A stretch of DNA of 5,584 bases. Source: Caldora sp. SIO3E6. Its GTDB lineage: Bacteria; Cyanobacteriota; Cyanobacteriia; Cyanobacteriales; Coleofasciculaceae. The stretch's first letter is position 1. Every line of letters starts with the position of its first letter. A program made the translations under genes and the position numbers. Location of the stretch: positions 1-5,584 of the forward strand of contig JAAHHL010000531.1 in NCBI GenBank assembly GCA_010672185.1, read 5' to 3'. A model generated the notes under the pieces. The model did not search any database. It was not told the origin of the DNA and was given only the letters and a program-made list of their open reading frames with translations. Positions 1-5,001 of the stretch are shown here, one piece after another.

Positions 1-63
1 GGAGGCAGGAGGCAGGAGGCAGGAGGCAGGAGGCAGGAGGCAGGAGGCAGGAGGCAGGAGGCA
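1..63. repeat. Heptamer tandem array, unit GGAGGCA, nine copies
   Basis: Nine uninterrupted perfect copies of the 7-bp unit begin at the first base of the window, so the array probably extends further left. It breaks down into GAAGAAGG after position 63. Short tandemly repeated heptamers (STRRs) are a known feature of filamentous cyanobacterial genomes. No gene is visible in it. The GGAGG core looks like a Shine-Dalgarno sequence, but no plus-strand start codon follows in a useful position. Confidence 0.95.
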
Positions 64-100
64 GAAGAAGGAAATTTGTAGCCTGTGCTTTTCACTCAGT

Positions 101-168
101 ATTCTCAATTCCCAATTCCCAATTCCCAATTCCCAATTCCCAATTCTCAATTCCCAATTCTCAATTCT
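101..168. repeat. Heptamer tandem array, unit AATTCCC/AATTCTC
   Basis: About nine and a half copies of AATTCCC, with AATTCTC variants near both ends, run from a partial copy at 101 to 168. The unit differs from the heptamer at 1-63. The right end overlaps the 3' end of the minus-strand SGNH gene: its stop codon (147-149) and its last six sense codons lie inside the array. No terminator hairpin is visible here. Confidence 0.93.
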
Positions 169-1565
169 ATTAAAGCCTTGAGGATTGCATAACCCTGAGG
201 CAGCAGATGGATTCCATCAAGACTTAACTCTGCTCTAAGATTACCATTAGCATCTGCTACATAAGGGACAGCATCAATAAAAGTGACACCAGCTTCCTGA
301 GTCAATTGTTGGATTTGTTGATTGAGCAATATGACTTTAACCTTATCCAATTTCAGTAAGGCAGAACGATTTTTCGGTGGAACCTTAATATGTTGAGTTG
401 TAGTGCGAGGTAAAACCGAAAAGATAACAATTTGAGACTGGGGATGGGTATCTTGTAGTTTCTTGATTAACTCCGACAACTCAGCGACTATGCTTTCGGT
501 TTTTTTCCCTTGCATTAAATCAAGGTTGCCCACCATAATGATAAAACTATCGGGCTGGATATTTTTGAGCAGAGCTAGGCGATTGATTGTATGGGCAATG
601 GTTTCCCCAGGAAAGGATTGATTTAAGCTACCTGGTGGGAGCAACTCACGGGGAAAGCTAAAAAACATGGAATTACCTAAAAGAACCACAGGAACTCTTC
701 TCGCTGTAGCTATTTTTGCTTCTTGTTCCACTAAAGAGCTCAGTTGTTCAATAGTAGGATAGTCAAAGTTGGGGTCTGTTGACAATTGCTGGTATAGTTG
801 TAAATTAACCTGTTGCAGTCTGGTTAAATAAGTTTCATGCCAAGACCATTGCTGTAAGTTATCCAGGATATTTTCTAGTTCTGGTGACAAAACCAGTTCT
901 TGAGTCTCAATTAAGTTGATTCCTGGTATTGTGCTGCGAATCATGGTTTTTAAATGCTGGGAAGTGGCTAGTAATATCAAGAGAGAAGTTATGAGAATTA
1001 CTCGATTTGCCAGTAAAAACTGCTGTCGGCACTGCTCCTGTTGAATGATGCTTAGCTGTATTGGTTGCTCATAAGTAGGAACAAAAATTGCAGAGGTAAT
1101 GGGGTGATTGAGAATAAAGCTTCTGAGAGGTGCTAGGGGAGGAGTAACCGATTGACTCGCTTTTATTGGAGAAGATTTGGATTTCTGTAGCTGACGAAAT
1201 GTAACCTTAGGTAATAAAGGAGAGAACAGTCCTTGATCTCGTCCACCTCCAAATTCTTTCACTAACTTTTTCCAAGAAGTCAAATTATGATAAAATTGAG
1301 TAGCCAATTTCCTGTCTAGTGAGCTGGTAATTTCCGTTGGACAGAAGTTGCGTCGATAATTTTGGTAAAAATTGAGATAACGCTGATCTAAAACTAGATT
1401 TTTGCCCAAGTTTAGCTGCTGAAAAGCATGATCTAGGTGTGCTGCATCAATCACCAGTTTCAGGGAAATGGGAAGAGTGGGATTGGGTTTTAAAGTCTTG
1501 AGTTGTTTTTTTGTATAGCACTTGCCATTGATAATAACAGCATCTGACTTATGGCAGAAATTCAT
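147..1565 (-). CDS. Membrane-anchored SGNH/GDSL hydrolase-like protein
   Basis: Predicted 472-residue protein. Residues about 285-472 match the cyanobacterial SGNH/GDSL hydrolase family, whose members hydrolyse ester or acyl bonds. The nucleophile block reads GNS at 297-299 (S299) where the family has GDS. The block II glycine is probably G320 in FPGET. Block III is GNLD at 346-349 where the family has GxND. The C-terminal block DGIHL has D450 and H453. A hydrophobic stretch at about 188-202 looks like one membrane helix, which would place the hydrolase domain outside the cytoplasm. The first 187 residues are mostly polar and I do not recognise them; they could be a cytoplasmic region or a lineage-specific extension. 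The ATG at 1565-1563 has no ribosome-binding site and directly abuts a heptamer array. The stop lies inside another array. The substrate is unknown, and altered catalytic blocks leave activity uncertain. The fold assignment is firm; the function is not. Confidence 0.8.
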   Translation of the reverse strand: MNFCHKSDAVIINGKCYTKKQLKTLKPNPTLPISLKLVIDAAHLDHAFQQLNLGKNLVLDQRYLNFYQNYRRNFCPTEITSSLDRKLATQFYHNLTSWKKLVKEFGGGRDQGLFSPLLPKVTFRQLQKSKSSPIKASQSVTPPLAPLRSFILNHPITSAIFVPTYEQPIQLSIIQQEQCRQQFLLANRVILITSLLILLATSQHLKTMIRSTIPGINLIETQELVLSPELENILDNLQQWSWHETYLTRLQQVNLQLYQQLSTDPNFDYPTIEQLSSLVEQEAKIATARRVPVVLLGNSMFFSFPRELLPPGSLNQSFPGETIAHTINRLALLKNIQPDSFIIMVGNLDLMQGKKTESIVAELSELIKKLQDTHPQSQIVIFSVLPRTTTQHIKVPPKNRSALLKLDKVKVILLNQQIQQLTQEAGVTFIDAVPYVADANGNLRAELSLDGIHLLPQGYAILKALIELRIGN

Positions 1566-1570
1566 GGAAT

Positions 1571-1710
1571 AATGGATAATGGATAATTGATAATTGATAA
1601 TTGATAATTGATAATTGATAATTGATAATTGATAATTGATAATTGATAATTGATAATTGATAATGGATAATTGATAATTGATAATTGATAATTGATAATT
1701 GATAATTGAT
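1571..1710. repeat. Heptamer tandem array, unit AATTGAT, 20 copies
   Basis: Twenty contiguous 7-bp units, nearly all AATTGAT. The variant AATGGAT occurs at units 1, 2 and 14 (1571, 1578 and 1662). A decaying tail (AATTAATTATTAAT) leads into the adjoining MITE. Read on the minus strand it gives an open frame of LSIINYQ repeats, which is an artefact of the 7-bp period. The array fills the space just upstream of the SGNH gene start (1565), so any promoter or leader of that gene lies in or beyond it. It is a cyanobacterial STRR-type repeat. Confidence 0.95.
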
Positions 1711-1723
1711 AATTAATTATTAA

Positions 1724-1982
1724 TATAACGTTTCTCATTTTGATTAGGTACGCTGTTAACCTCAAGGTTCCCCTTTCCATTAACCTCAAAGTCCCCTAAC
1801 CTCAAAGTCCCCTAACCTCAAAGTCCCCTAACCTCAAAGTCCCCTAACCTCAAAGTCCCCTAACCTCAAAGTCCCCTAACCTCAAAGTCCCCTAACCTCA
1901 AAGTCCCCTAACCTCAAAGTCCCCCTTTCCAAGGGGGATTTAGGGGGATAAAGATGTACCTCACGGAGCGATAACTGCTATA
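1724..1982 (+). mobile_element. MITE-like element, copy 1, expanded by an internal array
   Basis: The element is bounded by TATA on both sides and has imperfect terminal inverted repeats. The left end starts TATAACGTTTCTC and reaches AGGTAC. The right end, read inverted, starts TATAGCAGTTATC and also reaches AGGTAC. It carries no coding sequence. The right half holds a 7-bp hairpin (CCCCCTT 1921-1927 with AAGGGGG 1931-1937) followed by ATTTAGGGGGAT. Both flanks and the core match the element at 4744-4854 read in reverse. TA-bounded small palindromic elements resemble non-autonomous derivatives of IS630/Tc1-mariner transposons, which is inference here. Most of its length is a 16-bp tandem array. 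Its right terminus forms the stop codon of the neighbouring NACHT gene. Confidence 0.8.
1781..1924. repeat. 16-bp tandem array inside MITE copy 1, nine copies
   Basis: Nine perfect, contiguous copies of TAACCTCAAAGTCCCC. A degenerate relative (TAACCTCAAGGTTCCCC) lies at 1757-1773, separated from the array by TTTCCAT. There are no spacers, so it is not a CRISPR array. The unit corresponds to a single internal segment of the unexpanded MITE at 4744-4854, suggesting growth by slippage or unequal recombination within the element. Confidence 0.95.
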
Positions 1983-3477
1983 TATTTGTCTGCTCAAGTT
2001 TCATCTGAGCGAAATGTTCGAGCAGTAGACGATGGATAAACAGGTAACTAATACCTACATTTTGCAGTAAGAGTCGTTCTGCCCCATAGTCGAGGAAACG
2101 GGCATAGTTCCAGGGGATGTAACCATTGCGATAAAGCATAAGGCGGTAGGGATTTTGGAGCAATAATTGCCCAACTATAACACTGGAACTCGGACTAATC
2201 AGTGGAGTAATTAACCCAGTAAGTCCCAACATTAGTCCATAAATAAAACTATCAATCAGTGCCGTTCTCAACGAATACAGTAGCCCATAACTCAACAAAC
2301 CAATCGGCAACTTATTAGTCAGCAAGCCGAAAATTATCCCAGGCAATAATACCAAAAACAACAAAGGAACTAGTCGAAAACTCAGTCCAGTCAACACAGC
2401 ACCTCCAAGCAGATATAGTATTCTTTTATCTTTACCCTGCAACCATAAATGCATGTCCTCGATGAAAAAGACTGTTTGGGAATTTTCAATCATCCTTTGC
2501 GCCAGCCAAGTAAGCCAATACTTGGTTTGAGCTGGTGAATATCGCTGCTTACCCTTCCCGGGAATAGGATGCTCTAGCATCCGCTCAATGTAGTCATCAA
2601 ACAGCTGCTTGCGCCTTGCTTCCACCACTGTAGTTTTCGGCAAGTATTTAACAGCTACTCCTTTATAAGCTAGAACTATCATATTAAGCATCAAAGGTGA
2701 CTTCGCTAACTCTTGCAGAGCCCTATCCTCTGCCATCAATGCTTTCACCTCTGTCAAATCAGCTGGAATACCATCTAGATACTGATGAATTTGTTCTGGA
2801 GTTAGGGGCTTTAGATAAATGGTACGGTGAAACTTGAGGCGGTTAGAGAGGTTGGAGTAATCTTTACTGCGGCTGCAAACCACCATAACCGAAGCATAAT
2901 TTTGCTGGAAATCATTCAATGCTGCGACACAACTCTCTCGGTGTTCCGCCTTCACTTCATCTAAGCCATCTAGTAGTAGCAGCAGTTGCTGTTTTTTTAC
3001 CCAATCTCTTCCAGTAGCAGGGGGAATCGCATACTCGCTCTGAAGTTCTTCTACTAACCAATCATTCATTGTCTGCTTCCTACCCGCCCAAGACGAGAGG
3101 TTCAAGAACACAGGAATGGGGTAATCTAGATCCTGTTCAGCACGGTTCAGCAAGTCGTGGGTTAGTTGGAGTAAGCTAGTGGTTTTTCCTGCCCCTGGTT
3201 CCCCCAAAATCAACAGTTTTCCTCCCTCACCCAACTGCTCAAAAAGAGAAATAATTTGACTTCCCTTGGGTAGAGGTTTTTGCCTTTCATCAGCTATTGC
3301 TAATTCCAAATTCCAGGCAGAGTCTACAGTATCCGTACTCTCCTCCCAACCGAGTTTTATCGGTACTTGTTTATGCAGGGAAGTTGCTAAAACACCTTTA
3401 ACCCAAAACTCCCTGACTATAGTGAGCAGAGTTTGGCGATTTTTGAGTTGTTGTCTTTTCCGGTGACGTAGCGGCAT
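1978..3477 (-). CDS. NACHT-domain STAND NTPase with C-terminal membrane helices
   Basis: Predicted 499-residue protein. Residues about 20-85 form the N-terminal linker usual in cyanobacterial NACHT proteins (REFWVKGVLATSLH). Walker A is GEPGAGKTT at 92-100 (K98, T99). Walker B is LLLLLDGLDE at 165-174 (D170, D173, E174). The sensor-like VVCSRSKDY at 199-207 and the helical region to about 330 complete the NTPase module. A hydrophobic stretch at about 352-427 holds two to four membrane helices. The C-terminal block (PYRLMLYRNGYIPWNYARFL, then FIHRLLLEHFA) is a conserved tail of this family. STAND NTPases act as ATP-dependent switches, and bacterial NACHT proteins include anti-phage sensors; a defence role here is inference. 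The ATG at 3477-3475 follows an in-frame TAA five codons upstream, so the frame does not extend further. No clear ribosome-binding site is seen. The TAG stop lies within the end of the adjacent MITE. The membrane section looks short for the family. Confidence 0.88.
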   Translation of the reverse strand: MPLRHRKRQQLKNRQTLLTIVREFWVKGVLATSLHKQVPIKLGWEESTDTVDSAWNLELAIADERQKPLPKGSQIISLFEQLGEGGKLLILGEPGAGKTTSLLQLTHDLLNRAEQDLDYPIPVFLNLSSWAGRKQTMNDWLVEELQSEYAIPPATGRDWVKKQQLLLLLDGLDEVKAEHRESCVAALNDFQQNYASVMVVCSRSKDYSNLSNRLKFHRTIYLKPLTPEQIHQYLDGIPADLTEVKALMAEDRALQELAKSPLMLNMIVLAYKGVAVKYLPKTTVVEARRKQLFDDYIERMLEHPIPGKGKQRYSPAQTKYWLTWLAQRMIENSQTVFFIEDMHLWLQGKDKRILYLLGGAVLTGLSFRLVPLLFLVLLPGIIFGLLTNKLPIGLLSYGLLYSLRTALIDSFIYGLMLGLTGLITPLISPSSSVIVGQLLLQNPYRLMLYRNGYIPWNYARFLDYGAERLLLQNVGISYLFIHRLLLEHFAQMKLEQTNI

Positions 3478-3552
3478 TGCAGGGTTTTTTCTTTATCGGA
3501 ATTCGAGTTGCTATTTCCCAGGCGTTAACTATTCTTGTCCCTTTTTCTCTTA

Positions 3553-3560
3553 GCGATCGC
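3553..3560. repeat. HIP1 octamer GCGATCGC
   Basis: A perfect highly iterated palindrome (HIP1), the octamer over-represented in many cyanobacterial genomes. It is the only perfect copy I found in this window. It lies about 75 bp upstream of the NACHT gene start and supports the cyanobacterial origin. Confidence 0.85.
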
Positions 3561-3650
3561 AACCAGAACCTTCAGAGCAGATGCAATACTCTCCCACAAA
3601 TGCGGCGTGTGGATTAATGGGATGCGGCAGGAGCAAATGTTGGCAATTAC

Positions 3651-3670
3651 TATAATATATGTGCGCACAT
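3651..3670 (+). promoter_or_regulatory. Possible -10 box followed by a 12-bp palindromic operator
   Basis: A perfect TATAAT lies at 3651-3656. Two bases later comes the perfect 12-bp palindrome ATGTGCGCACAT (3659-3670), placed where transcription would start. No convincing -35 hexamer lies 16-18 bp upstream, so the promoter call is weak. The site sits between the divergent NACHT gene and the two-gene module starting at 3846. A repressor bound here could control the module, but no candidate regulator is encoded in the window. Confidence 0.3.
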
Positions 3671-3721
3671 TTTCCCATTGTAAAATAATATCAAACAAAT
3701 AACAGCAAAGTCAAGTCAATG

Positions 3722-3789
3722 CTGATGTGCCATCTGTTTACAGAGCAAGCTTGCGCGATCTGCTGGCAGAGCAAAATTGCGCTATCGCA
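3722..3789. repeat. Direct repeat copy A, structured palindromic repeat
   Basis: About 68 bp, matching copy B at 4216-4281 in the same orientation. Shared blocks are CTGATGTG, CAGAGCAAG, TTGCGCGATCTGCTGGCA and TTGCGCTATCGCA. The outer stem GCGAT (3755-3759) pairs with ATCGC (3784-3788). The inner hairpin is less perfect than in copy B. GCGATC-rich dispersed repeats of this kind are common in filamentous cyanobacteria. The copy lies upstream of the small two-gene module. Confidence 0.85.
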
Positions 3790-3845
3790 TCTTAAAATTG
3801 CTGAGGACTGGAGTTATCATCATCTGTATTATTGTGGGAGATGTC

Positions 3846-4019
3846 ATGTACACCACAGCACAGGCACTGAAATGTTTTCAGCTTTGCTGCGACCTTACCA
3901 ACAAATATTGTTCTATTGATCTAGTGATTCTGGATAAACGAACTGGAAATGTAATTATCCTAGCAAGAGAAGAAATTAATATCGAGATTGAGCCCAATGG
4001 AGAATGGAGATTTGTATGA
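3846..4019 (+). CDS. Small conserved protein, DUF6888-like, first gene of a pair
   Basis: Predicted 57-residue soluble protein. It begins MYTTAQALKCFQLCCDLTN and ends with a probable beta-rich half (LVILDKRTGNVIILA, then EIEPNGEWRFV). From memory it matches the small cyanobacterial family DUF6888, whose function is unknown. The chosen ATG (3846) has a good Shine-Dalgarno sequence, GGGAG at 3836-3840, five bases upstream. A longer frame from ATG 3777 would add 23 hydrophobic residues read partly from the flanking repeat, and is less likely. The four cysteines in the first 22 residues (C10, C14, C15, C22) are notable. The TGA stop (4017-4019) overlaps the next ATG, which implies translational coupling. 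The pair layout resembles a toxin-antitoxin operon, but nothing in the sequence shows toxicity or neutralisation. Confidence 0.78.
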   Translation: MYTTAQALKCFQLCCDLTNKYCSIDLVILDKRTGNVIILAREEINIEIEPNGEWRFV

Positions 4020-4210
4020 GTATAAAACCCGACTTCGCTACTATGACCATAATTGAACTTCGAGCCTATGTCTTAGAACACCGGGATGATGAAGAAGCAT
4101 TACATCTCTACCTCGATAGGCTTCATGCTAAACATCCCAATCCACGAGTATATAAACCTGAAGACGATGTAGCAGAAGCAATTTCAGAATATTTAAGGAA
4201 TAGAAGTTAA
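4016..4210 (+). CDS. Small conserved protein, DUF6887-like, second gene of a pair
   Basis: Predicted 64-residue, largely helical, acidic protein. The core DFATMTIIELRAYVLEHRDD (residues 6-25), followed by EEALHLYLDRLHAKHP, matches the cyanobacterial family I recall as DUF6887 (function unknown). Members often lie next to DUF6888 genes. The start at 4016 is preferred over ATG 4004. It gives an ATGA overlap with the upstream gene and has GGAGA (4006-4010) five bases upstream, a layout like that of its partner. The 4004 start would only add MEIC. The gene ends five bases before copy B of the flanking direct repeat. The helix-rich small protein could bind its partner, but this is inference. Confidence 0.78.
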   Translation: MSIKPDFATMTIIELRAYVLEHRDDEEALHLYLDRLHAKHPNPRVYKPEDDVAEAISEYLRNRS

Positions 4211-4215
4211 CTGCT

Positions 4216-4281
4216 CTGATGTGTGACTATTTGCAGAGCAAGATTGCGCGATCTGCTGGCAGCAGCGCTTGCGCTATCGCA
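4216..4281. repeat. Direct repeat copy B, structured palindromic repeat
   Basis: Second copy of the repeat at 3722-3789, same orientation, about 490 bp away, with a few substitutions and two small indels. It can fold as a branched structure: outer stem GCGAT (4248-4252) with ATCGC (4276-4280), an inner hairpin CTGCTG-G-CAGCAG (4253-4265) and a small hairpin CGC-TT-GCG (4266-4273). It fills the gap between the DUF6887-like gene and the convergent xisI gene. It may block read-through, but it lacks the T-run of a classical terminator. Confidence 0.88.
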
Positions 4282-4285
4282 CAAC

Positions 4286-4633
4286 TCAGCCCAATCCATA
4301 GTCACTCATGTCACGTAGGAAAGGAGGACAAAAACCGAGCACAATATCTTGTTTGGGCACACCTAAATCGACTAAATCTTCTGCAATATCATGCTCTGTT
4401 GAATTGCAAAAAATCCAGATTTTCTCATTCCGAATATCAAGATGCATTGTACAATGATGTACCCAGCGCTTATTCAGCCAACCTAGGTGTACAACTTGGT
4501 AGTGATTTCGCTGTGTATCAAAGATCGTCTCCACCTCAAACTCGCCATAAGCGGGCTTAACTTCCGCGTAACCCATCAACAATTGCTGCACAATTCGTTG
4601 ATAGTTGGTTAATTTATCCTTCAGTGCTTCCAT
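4286..4633 (-). CDS. xisI: XisI family protein (fdxN element excision controlling factor-like)
   Basis: Predicted 115-residue soluble protein covering the whole XisI family length. Family signatures are visible in order: an N-terminal helix DKLTNYQRIVQQLL (6-19), KPAYGEFEVETIFDTQRNHY (26-45), GW (51-52), HLDIRNEKIWI (64-74), TEHDIAEDLVDLGVPKQDIVLGF (79-101) and PFLR (104-107). In Anabaena PCC 7120, xisH and xisI are required with the XisF recombinase for developmental excision of the fdxN element. Homologues are scattered in many copies through cyanobacteria, where their role is unclear. The ATG at 4633-4631 has GGAG 11 bases upstream. The usual partner xisH is not found upstream within the window. 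The gene converges with the two-gene module and diverges from menC. Confidence 0.88.
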   Translation of the reverse strand: MEALKDKLTNYQRIVQQLLMGYAEVKPAYGEFEVETIFDTQRNHYQVVHLGWLNKRWVHHCTMHLDIRNEKIWIFCNSTEHDIAEDLVDLGVPKQDIVLGFCPPFLRDMSDYGLG

Positions 4634-4743
4634 TGGTAAATTTGCTCCAATTCAGTGAGATAATTAAGAGTACAGTCAAGAGGTCTGACTTTTCAGATCG
4701 TGGAAGCAAGGTCTTCCCTTGGCTGATTTTAATTTTAAAGGGA

Positions 4744-4854
4744 TATAGAGAAATTATCGCATCCGTGAGGTACATTCTGATCCCCCTAAATCCCCCTTAA
4801 AAAGGGGGACTTTGAAGGCTAGCAGTGTACCTCATAAATATGAGAAACGCTATA
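4744..4854 (-). mobile_element. MITE-like element, copy 2, unexpanded, 111 bp
   Basis: The element is bounded by TATA on both sides and lies in reverse orientation to copy 1 at 1724-1982. The right end read inverted starts TATAGCGTTTCTC and runs to GAGGTAC. The left end starts TATAGAGAAATTATCGC and also runs to GAGGTAC, so these are imperfect terminal inverted repeats. The core holds the same 7-bp hairpin (CCCCCTT 4792-4798 with AAGGGGG 4802-4808) and the same TCAAAGTCCCC segment, here present once. There is no coding sequence. It separates xisI from menC and could influence either gene's upstream region. The IS630/Tc1-mariner relationship is inferred from the TA-bounded ends. Confidence 0.8.
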
Positions 4855-4860
4855 GAGCAG

Positions 4861-4879
4861 TATGTATCTACTGTACATA
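4861..4879. promoter_or_regulatory. Short inverted repeat TATGTA-N7-TACATA
   Basis: TATGTA (4861-4866) and TACATA (4874-4879) form a perfect 6-bp inverted repeat with a 7-bp centre, upstream of menC and just outside the MITE. The geometry fits a dimeric regulator site, but a 6-bp AT-rich match can arise by chance. The rest of the interval from 4880 to 5001 holds no recognisable gene or promoter; a TATAAA at 4944-4949 has no matching -35. Confidence 0.2.
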
Positions 4880-5001
4880 AATTTTTCCCTATTATTGAAC
4901 CTAGGTTTGATTCAGAAGGTGGTATAGTTCATGGGCTACACATTATAAAGTGAATTCAGTTTGGGTTTTGTTTCCTCAAACCAATCTTATCTTTCCCCCA
5001 T

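Noticed and set aside
1562..1789. Minus-strand open frame of 75 codons overlapping the SGNH start
   Set aside because: It is translation of the AATTGAT array, giving monotonous LSIINYQ units. It exists because the heptamer happens to lack stops in this frame, and it has no homology or ribosome-binding site.
1781..1924. Possible CRISPR array
   Set aside because: The 16-bp units are contiguous with no spacers, and no cas genes are present.
1921..1950. Rho-independent terminator after the NACHT gene
   Set aside because: The G/C hairpin has no following T-run on either strand and is part of the MITE core shared with the other copy.
3266..3466. Plus-strand open frame of 66 codons
   Set aside because: It is antisense to the N-terminal part of the NACHT gene and has no independent evidence.
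3777..3845. Upstream start (ATG 3777) for the first small gene, adding a hydrophobic 23-residue leader
   Set aside because: The extension begins inside the dispersed repeat. The ATG at 3846 has a clear GGGAG site at the right distance and matches the family N-terminus.
3719..3919. Plus-strand open frame of 66 codons
   Set aside because: It runs through repeat copy A and is out of frame with the DUF6888-like gene, which has the better start signal.
4219..4560. Plus-strand open frame of 113 codons
   Set aside because: It is antisense to xisI and begins in the dispersed repeat; it has no recognisable protein features.
4634..4740. Remnant of xisH upstream of xisI
   Set aside because: I translated the minus strand here and saw no XisH-like residues in the frame tested.
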